The notes: a model not told the origin generated them from the sequence alone. Positions 1-7,063 are shown, numbered from the stretch's first letter. The stretch is DNA of 24,493 nucleotides from Bacteroidetes bacterium UBA4414 (GCA_002389765.1 DGQM01000008.1:1-24493); one strand, 5' to 3'. Translations and numbers: made by a program.

Positions 1-1029
1 TTAAATGTAGACCCTGCTAAATATCCCCTGATATTCGATTTGATTAATCCTGTTGGTGCCGGAGAGGTTTCTTACAGGTATAGTGTGCAAGGGGAAGAAA
101 ATACGTGGACCGATTTGAATGCGAATGAATGGTATCCGGTTGGTTTGTTGCCGGGTGTTTATAATAAAGTATATCTGCAGGCGTATGACGATGGCTGGCA
201 AAGTGATGTATTTGTGCTGTATGTGTATGTAGAGCCATTATGGTGGCAAACAGGTATAGGTAAGGGGGTAGTGGCAGGTGCTATTTTATTTGTACTCGCA
301 TTGATTGTGGTGGTTGTGTATGTTATTACAAAACGTGTAGCAAACAGAGCCAATGCAAGGAAAAATCTACAGACAGAATTGAAAAATCTGCGCACAGAGA
401 TAGAATTGAAATCTATACATGCGCAAATAAATCCGCATTTTATATTTAATACACTCAGTACAGGGCTTTACTTTATTAAGAAAAAGCAATTTGAAGATGC
501 GTACGATCATATCTCGGCATTTTCAGAGTTGCTAAGGAATTATATTAAGTCATCCAGAGATAAATACATATCTCTTAATGAAGAGGTGGAGAATTTAAGG
601 AAATATGTGCTGTTGCAACAAGCAAGGTTCGAGAATCTCTTCGACTTTGTTGTGGACATAGCAGAAGGCATCAACCCGTATACTGAAAAAATACCGGCCC
701 TACTATTGCAGCCTCTAATTGAAAATGCTATTAATCACGGGCTTTTCCATACCGGTAGTACCGGCGGTAGGCTGCTATTAAGTTTTTCAAAATCGGCGAC
801 TGATATCTTGGTTTGTGTTATTGATGATAATGGGGTAGGCAGGGAGCGTTCTAAAGACATTAAATCTGATACAAAACACAAAACACAGTCTTACGGGACT
901 GATTTGATAAAAGAATTGATTGAAACATTTAACAGATACGAGCCGGTTAATATCACGATTGAGTATGTAGATAAACAACTGCCTGAAACAGGTACTACTG
1001 TTGTGCTTACCATCCAATCGCTTGCATGA
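1..1029 (+). CDS. LytS/YehU-type sensor histidine kinase, 3' part (5' end outside window)
   Basis: The reading frame is open from base 1, so the gene starts upstream of the window; the TTG at 40 is internal. The first ~70 residues are beta-rich and end in a pattern like the Y_Y_Y domain that follows two-component propeller repeats in Bacteroidota sensors. One membrane segment follows (about nt 265-335), then a charged coiled coil. The His_kinase (PF06580) phospho-acceptor block HAQINPHFIFNTL lies near nt 418-456, with His of NPHF as the expected phosphorylation site. The HATPase part shows ENAINHG (about nt 720) and DDNGVGRER (about nt 823). Family knowledge: such kinases usually phosphorylate LytTR-domain response regulators; none is encoded in the visible downstream sequence. 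It converges on the next gene with a 12-bp gap and no evident terminator. Confidence 0.93.
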   Translation, partial: LNVDPAKYPLIFDLINPVGAGEVSYRYSVQGEENTWTDLNANEWYPVGLLPGVYNKVYLQAYDDGWQSDVFVLYVYVEPLWWQTGIGKGVVAGAILFVLALIVVVVYVITKRVANRANARKNLQTELKNLRTEIELKSIHAQINPHFIFNTLSTGLYFIKKKQFEDAYDHISAFSELLRNYIKSSRDKYISLNEEVENLRKYVLLQQARFENLFDFVVDIAEGINPYTEKIPALLLQPLIENAINHGLFHTGSTGGRLLLSFSKSATDILVCVIDDNGVGRERSKDIKSDTKHKTQSYGTDLIKELIETFNRYEPVNITIEYVDKQLPETGTTVVLTIQSLA

Positions 1030-1041
1030 CAGATCTGTTTG

Positions 1042-2373
1042 TTAATGTCTGTTTTTGTATAGTGACATGCGCATCTGTGCCATAATAGCCAAACCATTAA
1101 AGTCGGCATTGGAATAAGGGTAGGTACGTTTGAAGTCGTATCTGGTTGCATAAAGCTCTGTATACCTAGCTATGCTTAGGCCTGCAGCAAATTGTCTGGA
1201 AAATTGTTTGGTAGCATTGAGTTCAAAATAATAATAGGCCGAAGTGCCATAGCTGTTAGAGTTGTCAAAGCGCAATCCACCGCCGCCATATAGTGCAAGC
1301 CTTAGCTTTTTGTCTGCACCGGGCTTGGTTACATAGTGTATTCCTGTGTTGAATGTGCTATGAGCTCCATTGCCTGAATACTTTCCAAAGCTATCTACAG
1401 AACTGAATGACATGTAGCCAAGCCTGCATCCGAATGATGCGAATGTATGCCTGATGCCTCGGTCTATCATAGCATCTATGCCGCCCTGAAAGACAAAGCC
1501 GGGTTTTGCATGGTCTATATATTTAGCCTGTGTGTTACTGCTTGCATTGATAGGAGATAATAATAGCAAGCCGCCATCCAACATAATGTCCATGTATATC
1601 TTACCGATTTTTCTGCCTTTTGATGCCCAATGCTGTTTTTCGTTATTTATTCTTTCTTTCTCTTTTGCAATTGTTCTTTCTTTAGCCTCTTGGTGTTTTT
1701 CAATCCTTCTGTCAAAGCGTTTTTTGGCTTCTGGTTTCAGGTCTATTGGCGATGGCAGCATCAGGCGAATGTCTCCCTGTAAGGTGTATAAGGAATATTG
1801 ATTGTAATGATCTCCTAGTGTATTTACATTTCCCAATGATCCGAATATCTTAGTGGCTTTGCATCCAATGCTAAGTCGGTTATTCAGCATCAGTGAAACA
1901 GAAGCTGCTGCATATCCTCTTATTAGCTCTGTAGTATTGCTACCATAGCCTAGATTAGTAGCAACTAGTGGCCCTGCATATAATGAAAGGCGTAGTGCCG
2001 TATTGCCTTTGTATGGCAATTTATAATGTGCACCAATGGGTAGTGCAAACATCAGCCACTGGTAGTGCGTATTTGTCTTTATTGTATCGCGATATGGGGG
2101 ATAATATACAGTTCTGTCATATTCCTCGTAGCTATTGAGGTTGTGGCTAAGTAAATGTAGACCGTACGATGCGCTGAGTGGTTTTACAAACTTATTTCCC
2201 AGAATGTCAATATTCATTCCGAAGGAGCTTTTGCTATATGTATTCCATCGGGTAGTTTTTTGTGTATTGACAGCAATACCCATTATTCCCCCGCTTATGC
2301 CCATCTCTGCACGTGGTTGCGCATAGCCGCAGATAGCTGAGAAGATTAGCAGGCTGGTATAGATGTGTTTCAT
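1042..2373 (-). CDS. secreted outer-membrane beta-barrel-like protein, unknown function
   Basis: A 443-aa protein with a Sec signal peptide (MKHIYTSLLIFSAICGYAQ, cleavage likely after YAQ or just before it). The mature part has many alternating aromatic/polar strands with Gly and Tyr, as in Bacteroidota outer-membrane barrels or PorT/OmpW-like proteins. It falls into two barrel-like halves (about residues 20-205 and 255-443) joined by a strongly charged Lys/Glu/Arg helix (about residues 215-250, with RRIEKHQEAKER), which is unusual inside a barrel. The last strand ends near the C-terminus, as expected for a barrel. The gene lies 57 bp downstream of the terminase gene on the same strand, so read-through from it is possible. 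I recognise no specific family; the barrel call rests on composition and strand pattern. Confidence 0.75.
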   Translation of the reverse strand: MKHIYTSLLIFSAICGYAQPRAEMGISGGIMGIAVNTQKTTRWNTYSKSSFGMNIDILGNKFVKPLSASYGLHLLSHNLNSYEEYDRTVYYPPYRDTIKTNTHYQWLMFALPIGAHYKLPYKGNTALRLSLYAGPLVATNLGYGSNTTELIRGYAAASVSLMLNNRLSIGCKATKIFGSLGNVNTLGDHYNQYSLYTLQGDIRLMLPSPIDLKPEAKKRFDRRIEKHQEAKERTIAKEKERINNEKQHWASKGRKIGKIYMDIMLDGGLLLLSPINASSNTQAKYIDHAKPGFVFQGGIDAMIDRGIRHTFASFGCRLGYMSFSSVDSFGKYSGNGAHSTFNTGIHYVTKPGADKKLRLALYGGGGLRFDNSNSYGTSAYYYFELNATKQFSRQFAAGLSIARYTELYATRYDFKRTYPYSNADFNGLAIMAQMRMSLYKNRH

Positions 2374-2430
2374 AATTGTTGGTTGCTTCAGTACAGTATA
2401 TTGCTACAACCAAGTACTGTGCCAAAATTG

Positions 2431-3711
2431 TTACGCAGCTTTCCCAAGTGTTATTCTGGTTGCGTAGTCTTTAAAGAATGTCTGGAAGAAATACCTGAAA
2501 CAGTCGAAAAGATCCATCTTATAGATATGCCTGTCCTTTTTCAGTGCGCCGGGCACTTCGCTGTCTTCATCTACCATTGCCATCGTACAGTCTCTTATTA
2601 ACAGTGGACATTTGGTTTCTGATATACAGATATTCGGGTACTGAAATAGTAAAGTGTTAATCAGCGCACGGCTATCGTTGTGCGTCAGGTTGCGGCTGTT
2701 CAATATGGCCTGTCTGCAGTTCAGGTTCAGCATGCTGCGTATCATGGTATAGTAGCTGTCGTTTTTGCCTTCAAAGCCGACATCGCCATGATTGCCACTG
2801 GCATCGCCCGTTATATATATGGTATGGCCTTTGTATTTGGCGTATATCTGTTTGCAGAGTTCGGGTAGTTGGTCTTTTACGCTGAATTCGTCAATGAAAT
2901 GAATAAAGCTATTGGCTTGTCCTTTGTTAGGGCTCATTTGCGCTACGAGACAGGTAAGTGGATTCCGGTTGAAGTCGAACGACAGATATACAGGGAAAGA
3001 TGGCATGACGTCTATCTCCTTTTTTACATGGCGTTGTTTATCGAAAGCAAATAGCCAAGGGGCATTGTTTTCACGGATACCCCATTCTCCCAGTGCATAG
3101 ATGCGATACTGATTTTCGTTGTATTGTTTCAGCAGTTCTATCTGTTTGCGGTCTGCTTCTGTAAGGTGTGGATTGTCTTTGTAGGTACTGTGTATTTTTA
3201 CACAGTCTTCCTCCATATCCTCACGGTCGAAGAAGTGTTTTTTGAGCCAGTGCTCTTCGTGCATGGGGTTGAATACAAGGGTTATCTGAATGTTTTCCCT
3301 GCCGCGCGCACGGCGGTTCAGTTCCAGAAAATCTTCAAACTCCAGTTCTGCGGCTTCTTCAACCAATATGCGTTCCAGCCCTTCAAAGCTTTTTAGCTTG
3401 TCGGGGTCGTCCAGCCCGCGAAAAATGATTTGCGAACCGTTTTCGTGTTTCAATGTGCGGTCGCTTTTGTTTTCCGTGAATTTTTCTGCAAGCCCCATTT
3501 CTTCTATTCGCGAACGGAAGCCAGGGATGACGCTATCGCGTAGCGTATTGGCTACTTTGCGTATTACCAATGTTTTTACTTTGCGGGTATCTGCTATAGA
3601 TACTTCTTTTTGGATAGAACTGAAGCTTTTGCCACTTGCAGTGCCGCCATAGCTGAGTACGAAACGTTTGTCTGCGGCCATCAGGCGCTCATATAGGGTA
3701 GTGTAGGTCAT
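2431..3711 (-). CDS. terL: phage terminase large subunit (PBSX/Terminase_3 type)
   Basis: A 426-aa DNA-packaging motor protein, of normal length for the PBSX-type family. The N-terminal ATPase has Walker A GGTASGKS at residues 22-29 and Walker B ILVEEAAELE from about residue 115, preceded by IIFRGLDDPDKLKSFEG, a typical segment of this family. A coupling motif VFNPMHEEHW follows. The C-terminal RNase H-like nuclease shows its expected acidic residues in LSFDFNRNP, ITGDASGN and KMDLFDCFRYF. The key motifs look intact, so the enzyme may be active. The gene is on the minus strand and isolated from the TerS-like and portal-like genes, unlike a normal packaging module. Its own promoter (3732-3761) supports independent transcription. 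Confidence 0.95.
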   Translation of the reverse strand: MTYTTLYERLMAADKRFVLSYGGTASGKSFSSIQKEVSIADTRKVKTLVIRKVANTLRDSVIPGFRSRIEEMGLAEKFTENKSDRTLKHENGSQIIFRGLDDPDKLKSFEGLERILVEEAAELEFEDFLELNRRARGRENIQITLVFNPMHEEHWLKKHFFDREDMEEDCVKIHSTYKDNPHLTEADRKQIELLKQYNENQYRIYALGEWGIRENNAPWLFAFDKQRHVKKEIDVMPSFPVYLSFDFNRNPLTCLVAQMSPNKGQANSFIHFIDEFSVKDQLPELCKQIYAKYKGHTIYITGDASGNHGDVGFEGKNDSYYTMIRSMLNLNCRQAILNSRNLTHNDSRALINTLLFQYPNICISETKCPLLIRDCTMAMVDEDSEVPGALKKDRHIYKMDLFDCFRYFFQTFFKDYATRITLGKAA

Positions 3712-3731
3712 GGTGATTATATACTTGTATG

Positions 3732-3761
3732 CAAAAATACAACAAAAAGTAGTTTTTGCAA
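3732..3761 (-). promoter_or_regulatory. promoter of the terminase gene
   Basis: On the minus strand, TTG (3761-3759), 19 nt, then TATTTTTG (3739-3732) match the Bacteroidota housekeeping promoter (TTG, about 19-21 nt, TAnnTTTG). It lies 21 bp upstream of the terL ATG and just after a terminator of the preceding gene. The 11-bp GTTAAC repeats found at five other promoters here are absent. Confidence 0.75.
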
Positions 3762-3776
3762 AAGTATATAAATGTC

Positions 3777-3798
3777 AAAAGAGCGCACGAAAGCGCTC
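3777..3798 (-). terminator. intrinsic terminator after the secreted protein gene 3828-4388
   Basis: Inverted repeat GAGCGC/GCGCTC around a 6-nt loop (3781-3798). On the minus strand it is followed by TTTT (3780-3777), 30 nt beyond the stop codon of the upstream gene. The stem core matches the terminator of the neighbouring paralog at 4521-4545, as if both gene and terminator had been duplicated. Confidence 0.8.
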
Positions 3799-3827
3799 CT
3801 TATCCTTCTACTCTATATGTAACGATT

Positions 3828-4388
3828 TTAGAATTGTGTCACTGTATACATAATTGCTGCTGTATATAGCCCGCCGGGGTAGTTGTAGCCCGGTGTGGCT
3901 TTGTACTGCACAGCAAACGTTTGGTTTGCACCACGGTTGCCGTTTTGGATGATAGGAGACTGGTTGGTACCTTGTACAGGTTGATATTGTGTGTGTCCAC
4001 CGGCAATATTACCTGTAGTGTTATTCTGCACCACTTTCAGCTCCAGTACATCTGCTACCTTCATGGCAGGCGATGTAGTTGCCGTACCACTGTAGGTAAA
4101 ATATTCGTCTACTGCCTGTGCTTTTACATCGAATCCATCAGTACTGTTAATGGAAACTGTATAAAGCGGGCTCTCTACACCTTGGCTCAATGTAGCTGCT
4201 GTTGTTAGCGGCATTGATACCGTTCCGTTACTTCCCTGTCCGTTGAACTGTGATATCTGCACCACGTTTGCCAGTGCAAGGGATACTTTTTGAGAACCAC
4301 CTGCTGAGGCTGTTTGGGCAAATATTGTTGTCGTTTTCAGGAGGGTTGCGGTGAGGATGATAAATAAAGCGATGATGTTTTTGTTCAT
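3828..4388 (-). CDS. secreted beta-sandwich-like protein, paralog A
   Basis: A 186-aa protein of unrecognised family. I chose the ATG at 4388 because it puts the signal peptide (MNKNIIALFIILTATLLKTT, ending ..IFAQ) at the N-terminus; the longer frame from 4415 adds nine residues that spoil it and would start upstream of or at the likely transcript start. The mature part is rich in Thr, Asn, Gln and Val and looks all-beta, with no cysteine. It shares with the next gene the blocks YSGTATTSPAMKVADVLEL, GANQTFAVQYKATPGYNYPG and a C-terminal YTVTQ, so the two are paralogs. The closing pattern (ATPGY.YPGGLYTA.I.YT) is like the last strands of pilin- or coat-like beta-sandwich domains, but that is a structural guess. 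It has its own promoter with the shared 11-bp repeat operator and its own terminator. Confidence 0.85.
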   Translation of the reverse strand: MNKNIIALFIILTATLLKTTTIFAQTASAGGSQKVSLALANVVQISQFNGQGSNGTVSMPLTTAATLSQGVESPLYTVSINSTDGFDVKAQAVDEYFTYSGTATTSPAMKVADVLELKVVQNNTTGNIAGGHTQYQPVQGTNQSPIIQNGNRGANQTFAVQYKATPGYNYPGGLYTAAIMYTVTQF

Positions 4389-4412
4389 GTAATGTGGTTG
4401 GTGTTGGTAGTG

Positions 4413-4497
4413 CAAATATGCATTTGAATACCCCCCGTTAGCAAATTATTTACCAGTCGTTAACAACCGATTTACAAGTCGTTAACGAGCCGTTAAC
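4413..4497 (-). promoter_or_regulatory. promoter with six 11-bp operator repeats (locus a)
   Basis: Minus-strand repeat units start at 4497, 4486, 4475, 4464, 4453 and 4442: GTTAACGGCTC, GTTAACGACTT, GTAAATCGGTT, GTTAACGACTG, GTAAATAATTT, GCTAACGGGGG. The -7 element CATATTTG is at 4420-4413, 44 nt from the start of unit 4. No good TTG -33 box is present at the expected place; a repeat unit occupies it, which fits an activator-dependent promoter. See the matching loci at 5165-5248, 5874-5957, 21325-21408 and 21845-21928. Confidence 0.8.
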
Positions 4498-4507
4498 AAA
4501 TTACGAT

Positions 4508-4545
4508 AAAAACAACAAAAAAGGAGCGCAACGAAAGCGCTCCTT
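4508..4545 (-). terminator. intrinsic terminator after the secreted protein gene 4579-5127
   Basis: Perfect 9-bp stem AAGGAGCGC/GCGCTCCTT (4521-4529 with 4537-4545), 7-nt loop. On the minus strand it is followed by TTTTGTTGTTTTT. It lies 33 bp beyond the stop of the paralog B gene. Confidence 0.9.
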
Positions 4546-4578
4546 GATTACCCATTAATTAGTACTATATGAAAAATC

Positions 4579-5127
4579 TTAATCTTGTGTTGCTGTGTAT
4601 GTTATGGTTGTAGTATATGTACCTGCGGGATAGCTAAAGCCCGGTGTTGCACGGTATTTTACAGAAAAGGTCTGATTGGCACCATTATCACAATCATTAA
4701 GAATGCGCTTATCATTATCGCCTTCTATGTGCTTAAATTGGTGGTAACCGCCGTTTATTTGCCCGCCTGTATTGTTAGATGTTATCATCATATCCAGTAC
4801 ATCCTTTACGCGCATTTGTGGCGCCGGAGAGGTAGTTCCTGTATAATCGAAATAGTCGTCGGATGCTTCCATTTCTACGTCAAATTTCCTGTTGCTGCGT
4901 ACGCGTATCTGGTAGTCGCTGCTCTGTACGCCGTTTGCATAGTCATTAACGGTGCTGAAGTTCAGGTTTACTATAGACCCTGTGCTGTTGCCTGTAGCTA
5001 CAAAGCTTATTTCTATAGCATTGGTAAGCTGCAGGTTAGTTGTCTGCGATGCCGAACTACCTGCATTTTGTGCAAATGCTGCAGTGCTGCATAAGAGCGT
5101 TATTAATATGGCGGTTATCTTTTTCAT
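4579..5127 (-). CDS. secreted beta-sandwich-like protein, paralog B
   Basis: A 182-aa protein with a clear signal peptide (MKKITAILITLLCSTAAFAQ). The mature chain is Asn/Thr/Ser-rich and beta-rich. Aligned with paralog A it keeps L.LTNAIEIS, the YxxYTGT..PAPQMRVKDVLDM block, ITSNNTGGQINGGYHQ, GANQTFSVKYRATPGFSYPAG and YTATQ. One cysteine (NDCDNGANQ) is present where A has none. It probably acts outside the cytoplasm, on the surface or as an appendage-like subunit; no partner such as a usher or chaperone is encoded nearby. It is transcribed alone from the 5165-5248 promoter and ends at its own terminator. I do not recognise the family. Confidence 0.87.
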   Translation of the reverse strand: MKKITAILITLLCSTAAFAQNAGSSASQTTNLQLTNAIEISFVATGNSTGSIVNLNFSTVNDYANGVQSSDYQIRVRSNRKFDVEMEASDDYFDYTGTTSPAPQMRVKDVLDMMITSNNTGGQINGGYHQFKHIEGDNDKRILNDCDNGANQTFSVKYRATPGFSYPAGTYTTTITYTATQD

Positions 5128-5164
5128 TATGTTTTGTTCGTACGTCGTTTGCTTGTTTGTTACT

Positions 5165-5248
5165 CAAATGTATCACTGGTTCTAGTGGTTAACACAATAT
5201 TTGAGTACGGTTAACGCTCATTTTGCAATCGGTTAACGGTTAATTAAC
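5165..5248 (-). promoter_or_regulatory. promoter with six 11-bp operator repeats (locus b)
   Basis: Minus-strand units start at 5248, 5237, 5226, 5215, 5204 and 5193: GTTAATTAACC, GTTAACCGATT, GCAAAATGAGC, GTTAACCGTAC, TCAAATATTGT, GTTAACCACTA. The -7 element TACATTTG is at 5172-5165, exactly 43 nt from the start of unit 4. The strong GTTAACC copies are 22 bp apart. The leader to the ATG at 5127 is short (about 30 nt) and rich in A and C. Confidence 0.82.
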
Positions 5249-5282
5249 GAGTAGGCAGCTAAACGCCTGATCTTCAACAGGT

Positions 5283-5311
5283 ATAAAAAAACCACAGCAT
5301 TTGCTGTGGTT
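5283..5311 (-). terminator. intrinsic terminator of the hairpin-array transcript
   Basis: Perfect 10-bp stem AACCACAGCA/TGCTGTGGTT with a 2-nt connection (5290-5311). On the minus strand it is followed by a run of Ts (5289-5285) and then ATAC. The only transcription unit it can serve is the minus-strand one that starts near 5867 and crosses the hairpin array. Confidence 0.85.
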
Positions 5312-5336
5312 ATGTTGTTGCATGGATGATATGTGT

Positions 5337-5432
5337 TTATGGATATATACTATGCCTTCGGCTGTGTTGCTCGGGAGGCATCAGTTGTTTTATCTTCCTG
5401 ATAAAGGATAAAATTATAAAGCTAGTTAGCAT
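5337..5432 (-). CDS. possible 31-aa small protein
   Basis: ATG at 5432 to TAA at 5337 gives a 31-codon ORF with a hydrophobic start (MLTSFIILSFIRKIKQLMPP) and a basic, His-rich tail. It lies between the last array hairpin and the terminator, the same relative place as the 95-aa gene that follows the paired CCGUAA hairpins at 21434-21488. Coding is not proven; a frame of this length can arise by chance. Confidence 0.25.
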   Translation of the reverse strand: MLTSFIILSFIRKIKQLMPPEQHSRRHSIYP

Positions 5433-5460
5433 GTTGTTGGTCTTTGCCTGTTTTAGTTTA

Positions 5461-5809
5461 ATAAAAGCAACCTTACGGGGTTGCTTTTATTGGTTCTTTT
5501 TCAGCCTTACAGGGCTGTTTTCAATGCTGTTGGAGTTTTCTCTTCTTTTTCACAACCCTACAGGGGCTGCGCTGTATCCTCGGCTAAAATGGTGGTATTA
5601 CGGTACCGCCCATGTCCTTTCTTGTTGCTGCCGGCCTTACGGGGCTGGTCTTTTAATGCTTGCCAACCTTACGGGATTGGTCTTTTGTGTTTGCCTGCTT
5701 TACGGAGCAGGTCTTGGTTTCTTTTTTGCCGGCCTTACGGGGCTGGTCTTTTTTGTTTGCCAACCTTACGGGGTTGGACTTTTTATGTTTGCCTGCTTTA
5801 CGGAGCGGG
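5461..5809 (-). repeat. array of ten stem-loops with conserved CCGTAA loop
   Basis: On the plus strand the loop reads TTACGG (TTACAG in copy 2; copy 3 degenerate) and begins at 5473, 5507, about 5558, 5598, 5637, 5669, 5700, 5735, 5766 and 5798, spaced 31-51 nt. Stems differ but stay paired: GCAACC/GGTTGC, CAGCC/GGCTG, GGTGGTA/TACCGCC, CCGGCC/GGCTGG, CCAACC/GGTTGG, CCTGCT/AGCAGG, CCTGCT/AGCGGG. Compensatory changes in the stem with a fixed loop indicate selection on RNA (or cruciform) structure. Copy 1 has a 12-bp stem (5461-5472 with 5479-5490). In the sense of the predicted transcript the loop is CCGUAA. Confidence 0.9.
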
Positions 5810-5873
5810 TCTTTTGTTTTCGGTTTGAATGTGGTTTGTAGATGAGTTTGTTTTGTTTGTCTGTTTGATGATA

Positions 5874-5957
5874 CAAAGATGGTGTGTTGCAATAGCTTAT
5901 GCGAAATATTTACCCGTGGTTAACACGGGCTTTGCAATCGGTTAACGAGCGCTTAAC
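5874..5957 (-). promoter_or_regulatory. promoter with five 11-bp operator repeats (locus c)
   Basis: Minus-strand units start at 5957, 5946, 5935, 5924 and 5913: GTTAAGCGCTC, GTTAACCGATT, GCAAAGCCCGT, GTTAACCACGG, GTAAATATTTC. The -7-like element CATCTTTG is at 5881-5874, 43 nt from unit 4. The following bases TATCATCAAACA match the start of the 21531 leader (CATCATCAAACA after CATATTTG), so promoter and leader are homologous. The region is also upstream of the divergent 59-aa gene at 6067 and might act on it. Confidence 0.8.
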
Positions 5958-6066
5958 AAATTAAAATGACACTAAACGAAGCAGAAATTGATTGTGGTCA
6001 ATGGATAATTGCATGTGTTTTGTTTAGCTTCGCAGCGCCTTACCAAACAATACAATAATATCATCT

Positions 6067-6246
6067 ATGCCTAACACTAATTTTCCGTACAAAGCAGAAG
6101 ACTTAAGTGCATTTGCAGTTACATTCGGCACATTCATCATTTCATTGAAGAACGGACAGATTGTACATCATGAGCCTAAGGACGAAGAAAGTTTTCGTCA
6201 TTGGTTATTAGAAAACAATGTGAGATATCTTTCTTACAACAATTAA
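6067..6246 (+). CDS. 59-aa small hypothetical protein
   Basis: ATG at 6067, stop TAA at 6244-6246. The product starts MPNTNFPYKAEDLSAFAV and contains ISLKNGQIVHHEPKDEESF and RHWLLENNVRYL. It is soluble-looking and acidic/aromatic, without a signal peptide or membrane segment. The composition looks like a real compact protein, with hydrophobic residues spaced for beta strands and then a helix. The central phrase (..LKNGQ.V...P.D...F..WL) resembles small proteins with a short beta-hairpin and a C-terminal helix, but I do not recognise a family. It is divergent from the hairpin-array transcript and followed by a 13-bp inverted repeat. Confidence 0.65.
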   Translation: MPNTNFPYKAEDLSAFAVTFGTFIISLKNGQIVHHEPKDEESFRHWLLENNVRYLSYNN

Positions 6247-6273
6247 TACTACTCTTTTACAAATTTTCCACCC

Positions 6274-6305
6274 GCCATTTGCAATGCATCACCATTGCAG
6301 ATGGC
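6274..6305. other. 13-bp inverted repeat, terminator-like or regulatory
   Basis: Arms GCCATTTGCAATG (6274-6286) and CATTGCAGATGGC (6293-6305) pair over 13 bp with one G-T wobble and a 6-nt loop. It sits 27 bp after the 59-aa gene and 61 bp before the J-domain start. No T-run follows on either strand, so it may be a transcript-end structure, an attenuator or a protein-binding palindrome. Confidence 0.6.
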
Positions 6306-6366
6306 GTAGTTGTATATGCCTGATGGTAAGTTTCCTAATAAGCACTTTACACGTTACATTTGCCCT

Positions 6367-7014
6367 ATGCCTGCTGCGGTATTGAAAGACTACTATAAAA
6401 CATTGGAGCTGCTGCCAACCGCCACCTTGGATGAGGTGAAGAAGGCATATCGTACGCTGGCATTCAAGTACCACCCCGATACCAACCCGGATAATAGTTT
6501 TGCACATAATCATTTTCTGGAGATACAAGAGGCGTATAGTGTCCTGAGCCACGAACAGAAGCGTAGGAAGTATGACGAAGAGCGCTGGCTGAATGGTATG
6601 GCCAACAGGGCTAAAGAACAAGTCGTCATATCGCCCGCTTGGATACTTGCCGAAGCACAGAAACTGCAAAAGCATATGGCCACGGTAGATACTTATCGTA
6701 TGAGCCACAGTTCGCTATATGATTATGTAATGCTGCTACTTGAAGATGGGCATATGGCTATGCTCAGGAATAATGTAGACGAGAACCCGGCAATAGTGCA
6801 AGCAGTACTCAATAGCACGAGACATTTGAAACATCAATACATGCAACCTATAGCCGACAGGATAGCGTTGCTGGTACCTGCCGATAATGATTTGCTTACA
6901 GCCATATACAAGCAATCGCAACGTAGCTACCTGATGGCACTGTGGGAGAAGTATATGCCGCTCTTGATAGTGGTTGTAGCCCTGCTGCTGTGCTTGCTGA
7001 TGGTGCTGTATTAG
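6367..7014 (+). CDS. membrane-anchored J-domain (DnaJ-like) protein
   Basis: A 215-aa protein when started at the ATG at 6367 (MPAAVLKDYYKTLELL), which places the J domain at the N-terminus as in the family. In-frame upstream starts at 6310 (TTG) and 6316 (ATG) would add a poor tail. The J domain spans about residues 7-72, with the Hsp70-activating HPD at 36-38 (KYHPD) and a normal helix IV (HEQKRRKYDEERW). There is no Gly/Phe region, zinc finger or substrate domain of a full DnaJ. After a helical middle the chain ends in one hydrophobic segment (LLIVVVALLLCLLMVLY, final ~20 residues), a tail anchor. It would recruit DnaK to the inner membrane. It lies within the phage-like block. Confidence 0.9.
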   Translation: MPAAVLKDYYKTLELLPTATLDEVKKAYRTLAFKYHPDTNPDNSFAHNHFLEIQEAYSVLSHEQKRRKYDEERWLNGMANRAKEQVVISPAWILAEAQKLQKHMATVDTYRMSHSSLYDYVMLLLEDGHMAMLRNNVDENPAIVQAVLNSTRHLKHQYMQPIADRIALLVPADNDLLTAIYKQSQRSYLMALWEKYMPLLIVVVALLLCLLMVLY

Positions 7015-7063
7015 TAGGCTTTACGATTTGCGGTATTAATTTTTTGTTGCTTTATATTATTAC

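Larger units (their letters stand above)
5290..5867 (-). ncRNA. predicted ~0.58-kb transcript carrying ten CCGUAA-loop hairpins
   Basis: A minus-strand unit bounded by the locus-c promoter (-7 at 5881-5874, start near 5867) and the terminator at 5311-5283. It holds no ORF above about 31 codons that begins after the start site; the 79-codon frame across it would begin upstream of the -7 box. Its first 400 nt are almost entirely hairpins separated by A-rich linkers such as AAACAAAAAAGA. It could be a regulatory RNA acting through repeated loops, or a very long structured leader for the 31-codon ORF at 5337-5432. The end points are inferred, not measured. Confidence 0.5.

Noticed and set aside
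2374..2430. Overlapping inverted repeats (TTGGTTG/CAACCAA and CAGTAC/GTACTG) between terL and the barrel gene
   Set aside because: Short stems with long loops that exclude each other; no T-run and no promoter match, so no feature is called.
4585..5094. 169-codon ORF antisense to the paralog B gene
   Set aside because: Cys/Tyr-rich shadow with no promoter; the sense gene has a signal peptide, paralog, promoter and terminator.
5461..5809. CRISPR array
   Set aside because: The conserved part is only a 6-nt loop, stems vary with compensation, spacing is irregular, and no cas genes are present.
5326..5845. Overlapping plus-strand ORFs of 61-171 codons with repeated PYGAGL / LPALRGW-like residues
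   Set aside because: Three frames are open at once across the hairpin array on the strand opposite to the promoter; these are repeat translations, not genes.
5653..5892. 79-codon minus-strand ORF with Lys/Arg-rich repeated residues
   Set aside because: Its ATG lies upstream of the -7 box of the transcript, and its content is the translation of the hairpin repeats and A-rich linkers.
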